A stretch of 64,000 nucleotides of DNA, taken from Halorubrum rutilum. GTDB lineage: Archaea; Halobacteriota; Halobacteria; Halobacteriales; Haloferacaceae. Positions 1 through 8,045 of this stretch are shown here, piece after piece (the first letter of the stretch is position 1; every line of letters begins with the position of its first letter). The notes beneath the pieces were generated by a model. It was given only the letters and a program-made list of their open reading frames with translations, made no database searches and had not been told where the DNA came from. The stretch lies in contig NZ_JANHDN010000001.1 of assembly GCF_024494565.1 (NCBI RefSeq), positions 62,001-126,000 of the forward strand, read 5' to 3'. A program made the translations under genes and the position numbers.

Positions 1-46
1 CGACGGCGACGAGAGCGGGGAGTCGGCGGAGGGAGACGCGGAGTGA
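1..46 (+). CDS. 3' end of an unidentified protein (partial)
   Basis: Reading from base 2, fourteen codons run to a TGA at 44-46 and encode a Gly/Glu/Asp-rich tail (DGDESGESAEGDAE). An acidic, low-complexity C-terminus is typical of haloarchaeal proteins, and no other frame gives such a tail. The rest of the gene lies outside the window, so no function can be given. Confidence 0.45.
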   Translation, partial: DGDESGESAEGDAE

Positions 47-185
47 GGCCCACGTAGCCGCGAGTCCTGGTATCTCTTTCAAACGGTCCGTTACAATTCG
101 CACTGGGTAACTCGCGTTGCTCCCGTTGTGGTCAATCCAGGGAACTCAAGAATCGCTCAGTACAGGGTAGTAGTCTATCGGCGCT

Positions 186-389
186 TCAGTAGCAAGAAAC
201 GAGCATAAGCGCCGAAAAGACGATTGCGAAGCCCATCACTCCGACTCCGAAAACGTAGTACGGGTTCGTGAAATCGGGACTGTTGAGGAACAGAAAGAGG
301 CTAAAACTCGAACCCAGCAAGGCGATCACCGCAGACTGAATACTCGGATTATACCAGTCTCCGAGCAGATCCCGAACAGTCACATACAT
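186..389 (-). CDS. small membrane protein, unknown function
   Basis: This 67-residue ORF reads as two hydrophobic helices (about residues 17-36 and 44-64) joined by a short polar loop with NSPDFTNPYY, so it would be a small integral membrane protein. I do not recognise a family. Its base composition is clearly more AT-rich than the rest of the window, as is the flanking DNA from about 60 to 500, which suggests recent acquisition or a relaxed intergenic region. There is no clear TATA box at the right distance. It may be a real orphan gene or a chance ORF in AT-rich DNA. Confidence 0.4.
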   Translation of the reverse strand: MYVTVRDLLGDWYNPSIQSAVIALLGSSFSLFLFLNSPDFTNPYYVFGVGVMGFAIVFSALMLVSCY

Positions 390-461
390 ATTAGAACGAT
401 AACTTCTATTCCGGATAGCGTTTGTGGTCAGTGAAACTCCGATAAGTTTGCAGTTTTCAGC

Positions 462-481
462 GAACGGCCGTTCAACAAAAA
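462..481 (-). terminator. possible terminator of the trp operon
   Basis: Beyond the trpG stop, on the minus strand, there is a run of five T (477-481) next to a perfect 12-base palindrome GAACGGCCGTTC (462-473). Archaeal termination mainly needs the T-run, so the placement about 30 bases after the stop fits. The T-run precedes the palindrome, unlike a bacterial intrinsic terminator. Confidence 0.35.
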
Positions 482-510
482 GTCTGGAAAGCGGATCTCG
501 ACGGAGCAGG

Positions 511-1143
511 TTACACGGACGCGAGGAAGTTCCGGATCAGGTCGTGGCCGGCCGCGGTCAACACGCTCTCCGGGTGGAACTGCACCGCCTCGATCGGGTG
601 TTCCCGGCCCCGGATCCCCATCACGATCTCGTCGCCCTCGTGGTCTGTCGTCGCCGTCACCGCGAAGGCGTCGGGGACCTCGGTGGCGGCCAGCGAGTGG
701 TACCGCCCGGCGCGGAACCCCTGGTCGAGCCCGGCGAACACGCCCTCGCCGTCGTGCTCGACCGGAAACGCCTTGCCGTGGATCGGCTCCGGCGCGTGGC
801 CGACGGTCCCGCCGTACTCGTAGACGGCGGCCTCCAGCCCGAGACAGACGCCGAGCGTCGGGACCTCGGGCGAGAGCTCCCGGAGCACGTCCGCCGTCAC
901 GCCCACGTCGCGCTCGTTCTTCGGGTGGCCGGGACCGGGACTGATGATCACCGCGTCCGGGTTCGCCTCCCGGATCGCCTCCAGCGACGCGGTGTTCTTG
1001 AACACCTCGACGTCGACGGGCTCGGGCCCCGCGCCCGCCTCGTCGCCGCCAGCTTCCCCGTCCCCGCCGAGCGTCTGGTCGGAGACATACTCGACGAGGT
1101 TGTACGTGAACGAGTCGAAGTTGTCGACGACGACGACGTTCAT
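511..1143 (-). CDS. trpG: anthranilate synthase component II (glutamine amidotransferase)
   Basis: This 210-residue class I glutamine amidotransferase supplies ammonia from glutamine to TrpE, which makes anthranilate from chorismate in tryptophan synthesis. It opens with the family pattern VVVDNFDSFTYNL, has the nucleophile elbow LGVCLG with Cys about 100, and the His-Glu part of the triad in QFHPES near the C-terminus. GLEA follows the elbow where many homologues have GHQ. An acidic Gly-rich insert (about residues 25-42) sits between the first strand and helix, a common haloarchaeal adaptation. Its ATG overlaps the trpE stop by four bases, and it is the last gene of trpDFEG, the order known from Haloferax volcanii. 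Confidence 0.96.
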   Translation of the reverse strand: MNVVVVDNFDSFTYNLVEYVSDQTLGGDGEAGGDEAGAGPEPVDVEVFKNTASLEAIREANPDAVIISPGPGHPKNERDVGVTADVLRELSPEVPTLGVCLGLEAAVYEYGGTVGHAPEPIHGKAFPVEHDGEGVFAGLDQGFRAGRYHSLAATEVPDAFAVTATTDHEGDEIVMGIRGREHPIEAVQFHPESVLTAAGHDLIRNFLASV

Positions 1144-2846
1144 TCGTCGACCTCCGTGCCGGCGGGAAGGGGCTCGTCCGGGCCGGCGTCGCCGGGGTCG
1201 CCGCTCGCGTCGTCGCCCTCACGGATCCGGTCGATCGCGGTCAACACCCCGTCCATCTTCTGCTCGGTCTCCTCGTACTCTGCGGCCGGGTCGGAGTCGG
1301 CGACGAGCCCGGCGCCGGCCCGGACCGTCACGGCGGTCTCGTCGGGCGAACCCGCGCCCGCCGGCGACTCGTCGAGCGTCGCGGTCCGGATCACGATGGC
1401 GAAGTCGGCGTCGCCGGTCCACGCGTAGTAGCCGACGCCGCCGCCGTACGCCCCCCGCGGCGTCGTCTCCAGGGCCTCGATGATCTCCATCGCGCGCACC
1501 TTCGGCGCGCCCGTGAGCGTGCCGGCGGGGAACGTCGCGCGCGTCGCGTCGAACGCGTCGGCGTCGGCCGCGAGCGTCCCCGTGACCGTCGACTCGATGT
1601 GCTGGACGTGGCTGTACTTCAGCACGTTCATGAACTCCTCGACGCGGACCGACCCCGCCTCCGAGACGCGGCGCACGTCGTTGCGCGCGAGGTCGACGAG
1701 CATCGTGTGCTCGGCGCGCTCCTTCGCGTCGGCGAGCATCTCGCCGGCGAGCCGGCGGTCCTCGACCGGGCTCGTCCCCCGCGGGCAGGTGCCCGCGATC
1801 GGGTTCGAGACGATCCGGTCGCCCTGCACCGACACGAGCGTCTCCGGGCTCGCGCCGACGATGCTGCGGTCGTCGTGGCGCAGCACGTACATGTACGGCG
1901 AGGGGTTCACCTCGCGGAGCGCCGCGTACAGCCCCAGCGAATCGACCTCGCCGCGGAGCTCGCGGCTCCGCGAGATCACGCCCTGATAGATGTCGCCGTC
2001 GAGCACGTGGCGCTTCGCGGTTCGGACGGCTTCCTCGTACGCCTCGCGGGGGTCGGCCGACTCCGAGTCGACCCGGATCCCGTCCGGCTCCGGCGGCGCG
2101 GCCTCGCGGAGCTCGGCGCTCACGCGCTCCGCCTCGGCGACGAGCTCGTCGTAGACGGCACCGGGGTCGTCGTCGACGCCGATGACGGGCGTGAAGACGA
2201 GCTCGGCGCTCCCCTCCTTCTCGTCGAAGACGACCGTGCGGGTCGTCAGCGCGAACTCGGCGTCGGGGAACTCGGTCTCGGGGCGCTCGACGCCGACCTC
2301 CTCCAACCAGAGGTCGTAGACCGCCTCGTACGCGAGGAAGCCGACGAACCCGCCCGAGAGGATCTGCCGGTCGGTGTCGGGGAACCCGCGCAGGCTCACG
2401 TCCGGGAACGCCGCGCGGATCCGGTCGACCGCGTCGCCCGCGTCGGGGCCGAGGTCGCTCTCGGATCCGCCCTCGGCGTCCGGGCCGCCCTCAGAGCCCT
2501 CCCCGACGAACGCCGCCGCCGGCCCGAGCCGCGTCACGTCGGTGCGGTCGGGGTGGACCGAGACGATCGCCTCCGGGTCGTACCCGACGAACGAGTAGCG
2601 CGCGTGTCGGTCGGCCTTCCCGCCCGAGGTGAACGCGCCGTCCGGGTCGCTGGAGGCGACCTTCTCGCCGGACTCCAGGAGGAACCCGTACGGCCCCTCG
2701 CCGACGAGCGTCGCGTACGCCGCGAGCGGGGTCACGTCGGCGTCGAGCGCCGCGGACGCGCGGACGACGACCGGCTTCTCCGCGTCGGCCGCGAGCTCGA
2801 CGAACGCGGCCTTCGAGCGGTCGAGCGGGGCCGTCGACTCGGTCAT
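1140..2846 (-). CDS. trpE: anthranilate synthase component I
   Basis: This 568-residue chorismate-binding subunit converts chorismate plus ammonia to anthranilate as a complex with TrpG. The N-terminal half holds the regulatory part, with a YSFVGYDPEAIV segment near residue 90. The C-terminal half has the chorismate-enzyme signatures IAGTCPRGTSPVED, the TMLVDLARND block and FPAGTLTGAPKVRAMEII. The open frame extends further upstream, but the ATG at 2846 (MTESTAPLDRS) forms a four-base ATGA overlap with the trpF stop, which fixes the start. Two acidic linkers (about residues 95-115 and the C-terminal tail) are low complexity. Translation is probably coupled to its neighbours. Confidence 0.96.
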   Translation of the reverse strand: MTESTAPLDRSKAAFVELAADAEKPVVVRASAALDADVTPLAAYATLVGEGPYGFLLESGEKVASSDPDGAFTSGGKADRHARYSFVGYDPEAIVSVHPDRTDVTRLGPAAAFVGEGSEGGPDAEGGSESDLGPDAGDAVDRIRAAFPDVSLRGFPDTDRQILSGGFVGFLAYEAVYDLWLEEVGVERPETEFPDAEFALTTRTVVFDEKEGSAELVFTPVIGVDDDPGAVYDELVAEAERVSAELREAAPPEPDGIRVDSESADPREAYEEAVRTAKRHVLDGDIYQGVISRSRELRGEVDSLGLYAALREVNPSPYMYVLRHDDRSIVGASPETLVSVQGDRIVSNPIAGTCPRGTSPVEDRRLAGEMLADAKERAEHTMLVDLARNDVRRVSEAGSVRVEEFMNVLKYSHVQHIESTVTGTLAADADAFDATRATFPAGTLTGAPKVRAMEIIEALETTPRGAYGGGVGYYAWTGDADFAIVIRTATLDESPAGAGSPDETAVTVRAGAGLVADSDPAAEYEETEQKMDGVLTAIDRIREGDDASGDPGDAGPDEPLPAGTEVDE

Positions 2847-3487
2847 GCGAGCTCCATCTCCCGGCCCGCGTTGGCGACGAAGCGGGCCACCGCGTTGTGG
2901 TCCTTCCGCCCGTCCGACAGCTCGACGCCGGAGGCGACGTCGACGGCGTACGGGTCGGCGACGCGGACCGCCTCGGCGACGTTGTCGGCCGTGAGCCCGC
3001 CCGCGAGGACGACCGGCGACGCGAGCCCGTCCGCCAGCTCGCCCGTCTTCGCCCAGTCGTGGGTCTCCCCGGTGCCGCCGGCGCCCGACTCGTCGGTCGA
3101 GTCGATCACGAGGGCGTCGGCGACCGCGTCGAACTCCTCGGCGCGGACCGGGTCGTCGGCGTCGACCGCGAGCAGCACCTTCCGCTCGGTCTCGGCCCGG
3201 ACGTACCGGATCTCGTCGGGGGTCCACTCCCCGTGCAGCTGGAGCGCGTCGGGGCCGGTCGTCCGGACCAGCTCGACCGCGCGCTCGGCGGAGTCGGGCA
3301 TCGTGACGAGCGTCGCGGTGACGAACGGCGGGACGTCGGCGAGCAGCTCGGCGGCCTTCGCGGGGTCGACCTCGCGCGCCGAGTCGACCGGCACCTCCGA
3401 GATAACGCCGACCGCGTCGGCGCCCGCGTCGACCGCGGCCCGGAGGTCCGCGCCGTCCGTGAGCCCGCAGATCTTCACCCGGGCCAT
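2843..3487 (-). CDS. trpF: phosphoribosylanthranilate isomerase
   Basis: This 214-residue TIM-barrel enzyme performs the Amadori rearrangement of phosphoribosylanthranilate, the third step of tryptophan synthesis. It begins with MARVKICGLTDGADL, containing the catalytic Cys of the ICG motif. It keeps the paired catalytic Asp strand (LLAVDADDP) and the phosphate-binding segments VVLAGGLTADNV and AVDVASGVE with the expected SDGRKDH ending. The long upstream extension in the same frame is Arg/Gly junk, and the ATG at 3487 shares one base with the trpD stop. Length matches the family. Confidence 0.95.
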   Translation of the reverse strand: MARVKICGLTDGADLRAAVDAGADAVGVISEVPVDSAREVDPAKAAELLADVPPFVTATLVTMPDSAERAVELVRTTGPDALQLHGEWTPDEIRYVRAETERKVLLAVDADDPVRAEEFDAVADALVIDSTDESGAGGTGETHDWAKTGELADGLASPVVLAGGLTADNVAEAVRVADPYAVDVASGVELSDGRKDHNAVARFVANAGREMELA

Positions 3488-4539
3488 CAGTCGTCGTCCT
3501 CCGCGCCCGCGGGGGGCTCCGGCTCCGACGCCGCCGCCTCCCCGCCGCACAGCGCCGCGAACTTCTCGGCGGCCGCGCCGGAGTCGATCGCCTCGGCGGC
3601 GCGCTCGACGCCCGCCGCGAGCGAGTCGGCCTCGCCGGCGACGTAGATCGCCGCGCCGGCGTTCGCCAGGATCAGGTCGCGCTTCGGCCCCGTGACGGAG
3701 CCGTCGACGATCCCGCGCAGGTCGGCCGCGTTCTCCTCGGGCGTCCCGCCCGCGACGGCCTCGATCGGGGCGCGGTCGAGCCCGAGGTCCTCCGGGGCGA
3801 TCGTGAACTCGGTCACCTCGTCGCCGTCGACCTCGGCGGCGACCGTCTCGTCGTGGATCCCGATCTCGTCCATCCCCGCGCCGTGGACGACGAGGGCGCG
3901 CTCTACGGGCATGTGCGCCAGCGACCTGGCGATCGTGGGGACCAGCTCCGGGTCGTAGACGCCGAGCACCTGCGCGTCGGCGCCGGCGGGGTTGGTGAGC
4001 GGGCCGAGCACGTTGAAGATCGTCCGCATCCCGAGCTCCTTGCGCGGGCCGATGACGGCCTTCATCGCCGGGTGGAAGACGGGCGCGAGCATGAACCCGA
4101 TTCCGTCGGCCTCGATCGCGTCCTCGACCGCCGGGGGCTCGGCCTCCACGTCGGCGCCCGCGACCTCCAGCACGTCGGCGCTCCCGGAGGATGAGGAGAC
4201 GGAGTAGTTGCCGTGCTTGGCGATCGGGACGCCGGCGCCCGCCGCGACGATCGCGGCGGTCGTCGAGACGTTGATCGTGTCGTAGTCGTCGCCGCCCGTC
4301 CCGCAGGTGTCGACGAGGGGGTCCCGGTCCGGCTCGATCGTCCGGGCGGCGTCGCGCATCCCCCGCGCGAAGCCGGCGATCTCCGCCTCGGTCTCGCCCT
4401 TCGCCCGGAGGGCGGCGAGGAGGGCGCCGATCTGCGCCTCCGTGGCCTCCTCGAAGACCAGCCGCGCGGCCTCGCGCGACTCCTCGAGGGTCAGATCCGT
4501 CCCGTCCGTCACGCGTTCGACCGTGTCGTTGATATCCAT
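3487..4539 (-). CDS. trpD: anthranilate phosphoribosyltransferase
   Basis: This 350-residue enzyme joins anthranilate to PRPP. The glycine-rich PRPP loop DTCGTGGDDYDTINVSTTAA and the KHGNYSVSSSSGSADVLE anthranilate/metal region near residues 80-115 are intact, followed by HPAMKAVIGPRKELGMRTIFN. The start chosen is ATG at 4539 (MDINDTVERV); upstream codons in frame run into the promoter. It is the first gene of trpDFEG, and the only gap long enough for a promoter lies just upstream, with two TGTACA boxes. The C-terminal 25 residues are an acidic Pro-rich tail. Confidence 0.95.
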   Translation of the reverse strand: MDINDTVERVTDGTDLTLEESREAARLVFEEATEAQIGALLAALRAKGETEAEIAGFARGMRDAARTIEPDRDPLVDTCGTGGDDYDTINVSTTAAIVAAGAGVPIAKHGNYSVSSSSGSADVLEVAGADVEAEPPAVEDAIEADGIGFMLAPVFHPAMKAVIGPRKELGMRTIFNVLGPLTNPAGADAQVLGVYDPELVPTIARSLAHMPVERALVVHGAGMDEIGIHDETVAAEVDGDEVTEFTIAPEDLGLDRAPIEAVAGGTPEENAADLRGIVDGSVTGPKRDLILANAGAAIYVAGEADSLAAGVERAAEAIDSGAAAEKFAALCGGEAAASEPEPPAGAEDDD

Positions 4540-4564
4540 GATGTTCACCGATGTATTACTTCGC

Positions 4565-4599
4565 GTTGTGATGTACAAGTCTGTACACCAATTTAACGC
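4565..4599 (-). promoter_or_regulatory. trpDFEG promoter with paired TGTACA boxes
   Basis: On the minus strand a TATA-like GTTAAATT (about 4592-4599) lies about 55 bases before the trpD ATG. Between it and the expected transcript start lie two exact TGTACA hexamers at 4572-4577 and 4582-4587, ten bases apart, so on one face of the helix. TGTACA is the established TRP-box sequence bound by the repressor TrpY in Methanothermobacter. The position between TATA box and start site is that of an archaeal repressor operator. No trpY-like gene is seen in the window. Confidence 0.6.
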
Positions 4600-4725
4600 T
4601 GTCGCCGCGGTGTCACGCCGTCGCACGGGCCTCGTACGGCGGCCGCCGTCGCGCGGTCCCCGCCGTGACATCGCCGGAGACGGCTCTCGCGGCGGGGGGC
4701 GAACGCCGCGGGCCCCGAGCGCGGC

Positions 4726-5343
4726 TCACTCGACGTCGAGCGACGTCTCCCCGTCCGCCTCGACGACGACCACGGGGACCTCGGCGTCGTCGATCACGGT
4801 GTCGGTCGTGGAGCCGAAGACGAACCGGCCGACGGTGCCGGTGGTGGGCGCGCCGACGACGACGAGGTCGTAGTACGGCGACTGCTCGACGATGGCGCCG
4901 GCGGCGGTGCGGTCCTCGACGAGCCACCGGTCCACCCGGTCGAAGTCGCCGAGGCGGTCGCGGGCGGCCGAGAGGAGCCGGTCGCCGGCCGCGGCGTACT
5001 CGTCGGCGTCGGCCTCCCCGTCGACCGCGGTCGCGTCCCCGTCGACGAGCGCGCGGTCGGAGGGGACGACGTGGAACAGTTCGAGCCACGCGTCGGTCGC
5101 GTCGGCGACCTCGCGGGCCACGTCGACGGTCGCTCCGGTGTGAGGCCCCGCGCCCACGGCCACGAGGATCGACGACACGCGGTCCGGTCGGGCGGCGCGC
5201 TCGATCCCCTTCAGCCGGGCGTGTGCCGCGGTCGGCGTCGACGCGGCCGCCTCCCTGACGGCCGGCTCGACGACGGGCTCGCCGACGCCGTCGCCGACCG
5301 TCGGCGCCTCGGCGCTCGCCTCGTCCGCGTCGCTCCCGTGCAT
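4726..5343 (-). CDS. universal stress protein (UspA family)
   Basis: This 205-residue protein has an unusual N-terminal extension of about 55 residues rich in Ala/Glu/Pro, then one UspA domain beginning SSILVAVGAGPHTGATVDVAREVAD and ending with the nucleotide-loop region LVVVGAPTTGTVGRFVFGSTTDTVI and VPVVVVEAD. The first glycine spacing of the classic ATP motif is altered (T where a G is usual), so ATP binding is uncertain. The ATG at 5343 sits about 28 bases after a TTTATC box (near 5371), consistent with a leaderless transcript. It is a single gene between trp and pus10. Confidence 0.85.
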   Translation of the reverse strand: MHGSDADEASAEAPTVGDGVGEPVVEPAVREAAASTPTAAHARLKGIERAARPDRVSSILVAVGAGPHTGATVDVAREVADATDAWLELFHVVPSDRALVDGDATAVDGEADADEYAAAGDRLLSAARDRLGDFDRVDRWLVEDRTAAGAIVEQSPYYDLVVVGAPTTGTVGRFVFGSTTDTVIDDAEVPVVVVEADGETSLDVE

Positions 5344-5419
5344 GCGTGTACCGTCAGACGCGCGTCCGATAAATCCCGTTGGTCCGAACCGGTTCGCGGG
5401 AACGACCGCCGCGGGCCGG

Positions 5420-6703
5420 TCAGTCTCGGAAGAACTCCTCGCGCTCGAACGGCTCGTCCTCGCCCTCGACGGCGACCACGTCGAGCGCGGTGACCGCGGC
5501 CCCGACGCCGAGCAGCCCGGCGAGGCTCGGCTCGGTGCGGCCCTCGTCCCCCGAGATCAGCTCCTTGATGTAGAGCCCGCCGGCGCCGCGGATCTCGACG
5601 GTCGCGTGGCGGGCGTCGACGCGCTCGGCGGTCGCCTCGTACACGTCGCGCTCGCGGGTGCGGCTCGCGCGGCGGTGGTCCACCCGGTTCGGGGTGTACT
5701 GCTCGACGGTCGTCCCCTCCAGCTCCTCGATCGCGGCCGCGAGGGCGTCGGCGTCGACGTCGGCGTCGAAGGTCACCTCGGCGCGGTAGCGCTTGGCGGC
5801 GTCGAGCTCCTTCACGCGCTCGACGGCGTCGTACGTCGCGAGCCGCAGGCCCTCGACCTCGACGGCGCCGTCGGCGAACGCGTTGATGTCCGACTGCAGG
5901 CGGTCGGTGTCGACCCGGCGCCGACGCGGCTCCTCCACCTCGACCACGAACGGGCGGCCGGTGCCGAGCATGCGGGCGTCCACGTCCTCGCGGCCCGCGC
6001 CGTGGAACGTCGCCTCCGTCCCGTCCATCACGTCCTCGACGATCGGCGCGGTGTACTCCTCGACGCTGTCGTCGTAGAGGTAGCCGGAGCCGCCGCAGTG
6101 GTCGCAGGGGTCGGCGCCCCGCCGGCCGGAGCCCTCGCACTCGCGGCAGGGCCACTCGGTCTGCGGGATGTCGCGCTCCAGCTTCCGGTAGCGCCCGTAG
6201 ACGAACGCCGAGTTCACCTTCGCGTCGACCTCGTCCTCGGCGAGGTCGATCGTGAACTGCACGTCCGGGCGGTCGAACGAGACCTCCGCGCCCGTGAGCC
6301 GGCCGACCCGCTTGCCGACCTCGCGGTTGAACTCCGACTTGAACGGCTCGCCCGCGTCCTCGTCGAGGCCGGCGTCCGCGCGGAGGAGGGCCTCGTTCTC
6401 CTCGATCAGCGGCGGCGGGCGCGTGCCGACGTTGTAGGTGGCGAACTCGGTCCCCTCGACCGCCTCGGCGGCGCGCTCGGCCCACGCGTCGAACTCGGTG
6501 CACCGGCCCTCACAGACCCAGCAGTCCGCGGTGTTGACCGGCTCGTGGTCCTCGTCGTCGCGCAGCGCGAGCGAGACGCGCAGCGCCGACCCGCGCTCGG
6601 CGTTCGACAGCCCGAAGCTCCGGTCGGCGACGAGCCGGCCGAGACAGGCGTCGCAGACCGGTCCCGTCCCGGTCGCCCGCGCCGCGACCTCCAGTACGTC
6701 CAT
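5420..6703 (-). CDS. pus10: tRNA pseudouridine synthase Pus10
   Basis: This 427-residue archaeal enzyme makes pseudouridine at positions 54 and 55 of the tRNA T-loop. The N-terminal zinc module shows CDACLG and CWVCEGRC, and a further CxxC pair set (CRECEGSG, CDHCGGSG) lies mid-protein. The catalytic region reads DVDARMLGTGRPFVVEVEEP, with the conserved Asp-x-x-x-LG-x-GRPF core. The C-terminus carries the LYIKELISGDEGRTEPSL substrate loop. The reading frame extends far upstream, but ATG 6703 (MDVLEVAARATG) begins the family homology. It is divergent from the next gene. Confidence 0.93.
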   Translation of the reverse strand: MDVLEVAARATGTGPVCDACLGRLVADRSFGLSNAERGSALRVSLALRDDEDHEPVNTADCWVCEGRCTEFDAWAERAAEAVEGTEFATYNVGTRPPPLIEENEALLRADAGLDEDAGEPFKSEFNREVGKRVGRLTGAEVSFDRPDVQFTIDLAEDEVDAKVNSAFVYGRYRKLERDIPQTEWPCRECEGSGRRGADPCDHCGGSGYLYDDSVEEYTAPIVEDVMDGTEATFHGAGREDVDARMLGTGRPFVVEVEEPRRRRVDTDRLQSDINAFADGAVEVEGLRLATYDAVERVKELDAAKRYRAEVTFDADVDADALAAAIEELEGTTVEQYTPNRVDHRRASRTRERDVYEATAERVDARHATVEIRGAGGLYIKELISGDEGRTEPSLAGLLGVGAAVTALDVVAVEGEDEPFEREEFFRD

Positions 6704-6829
6704 ACGCCCTCCAGCGCCCCGCGTGGTAACTGTCTTACTACATCGCGGGCGGGCCGGACCGGACCCCCGGACCCCCCGCCGCTCCGCCCTCCCGGCCGAC
6801 TTAAGGGGATCCGATTCGTTTCGCCGGGC

Positions 6830-7216
6830 GTGAACGAGCCGGGGTCGCGGGAGGCGAAGCTGGAGCTCGGCGTCGAGCTGCTCGCGCACCTCGAACGCGA
6901 GGAGCTGGCGCTGCCGGACGCGGTCGACCGGATCGAGACGGTGACGACGAGCCCGGCGCTCACCCGCGACATCCTCGACGCCGCCGAGAAGCGCGGCGTC
7001 ATCGAGCGCGATGGCGCCCGGCTCAGGATCCGGCGCGGCGGGACCTACGTGAACTACGACAGCCAAGTCGTCCGGCGCGAGGGCGAGTTCGAGTGCCGCC
7101 GGTGCGGGACCGCCATCTCGACCGGTCACTTCGTGAACCTGGACGCGGGCGAGCTCGGCCCCTTCGGCTCCTCGTGCGTCCGGAAGGTGACCGGCCGCGA
7201 CGGCGACGGTGGGTGA
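6830..7216 (+). CDS. haloarchaeal zinc-ribbon protein, DUF5830-like
   Basis: The 128-residue protein has an N-terminal helical part (LELGVELLAHLEREELALPDAV) resembling a winged-helix fold and a C-terminal zinc-ribbon with CRRCGTAI and a later Cys in FGSSCVRK. I recognise the pattern as a conserved haloarchaeal protein (DUF5830 from memory, not checked). Start is a GTG at 6830; a TTAAGG box about 25 bases upstream (6801-6806) supports a leaderless transcript. Upstream codons in the same frame are a shadow of pus10. Function unknown; DNA or RNA binding is possible. Confidence 0.8.
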   Translation: MNEPGSREAKLELGVELLAHLEREELALPDAVDRIETVTTSPALTRDILDAAEKRGVIERDGARLRIRRGGTYVNYDSQVVRREGEFECRRCGTAISTGHFVNLDAGELGPFGSSCVRKVTGRDGDGG

Positions 7217-7763
7217 GTTCGATGCGAGCGACGAGGGCGGCCGCCTGCGGGAGGTGAGAAAGCGGAGGTGGTACCTTAGGTGTGTGGTCTTGGCCACACC
7301 TCTAACCGCCAACCGACCCCCCGGCGTCGGTTCGGCGTCAACGAGCAGCTCGTCGAGTCCGGATCCGCGTTTGTGTTACGGTCGAGATCGTCGCGAACCC
7401 GCCGGTCGGAAGGGTCGATCGAGGCAAAACGGCCGGGAAAAGAGCCTCCAGATAGTGTTGCCATTCACGAGGGGCCGCGCTACCGGAGCGTCTGGCCCTT
7501 CCCCCACGCGCTCCGCACCGGCCGGATCTTTGGACCCGACGCGTCACAGTAATGCGATACCGCACTTTTCGACCGCCACGAACCGCGACCGACGACGGGT
7601 CGGTCTCAGTTTTCGAACTGGTCGCTTGCGGGGCACATCGAACCGTTCCCGACTCAATGAGAGTAGTGAGCCGAGACGCGAAGGCGCGACGGGATCCGCG
7701 CGAGCGAACGCAGTGAGCGAGCGTGGGGACAGTCGCGTCCGTGACTGAGCGAAGCGAAGGAAC
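7217..7763. other. 547-base gap without a gene; one inverted repeat
   Basis: No ORF here has convincing coding character. At 7278-7301 there is an inverted repeat (AGGTGTG and CACACCT arms with one bulge around a TCTTGG loop) shortly after the DUF5830-like gene. Bases 7660-7760 contain loosely repeated GAGCGA/GAGCGAAGCG runs that are common filler between haloarchaeal genes. I see no further structure. Confidence 0.5.
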
Positions 7764-7835
7764 GGGCGCGACGGGATTTGAACCCGCGGCATCTTGGTCC
7801 GGAACCAAGTGCTCTGTCCGCTGAGCTACGCGCCC
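7764..7835 (-). tRNA. tRNA-Arg (anticodon CCG)
   Basis: On the minus strand the 72 bases fold as a full cloverleaf: acceptor GGGCGCG with CGCGCCC, D-stem GCTC with GAGC, anticodon stem CTTGG with CCAAG around TTCCGGA, and T-arm GCGGG, TTCAAAT, CCCGT. The anticodon is CCG, so it reads CGG arginine codons. There is no intron and CCA is not encoded. A TTAAAC box (about 7861-7867) lies 26-32 bases before the 5' end and is a likely promoter. Confidence 0.97.
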
Positions 7836-8045
7836 TCACGACCGGCTACCCGCGGCGCGCGTTTAACGCTTCTGACTCGGTGCGTCGAGACCGCTCGACG
7901 GCGGCCGCTCGGCAGTGCTCGGAGTCGCGCGACCACCGTCACCGCTCGCGGCTCGCCGTTCGCTGCCCCGCCGTCTCCGGGTCCTCTCGCCGAGTATCTA
8001 TTCTGATATCCGCGGCGCGGAGGTTTATACCCGTCCGTCCGTAGC

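Noticed and set aside
1140..6503. Many long Arg/Gly/Pro-rich ORFs opposite or out of frame with real genes
   Set aside because: At this GC content random long frames are expected. Each one overlaps a gene with clear motifs.
7660..7763. Structured RNA after tRNA-Arg
   Set aside because: The GAGCGA-rich runs do not form convincing pairs and look like common intergenic filler.
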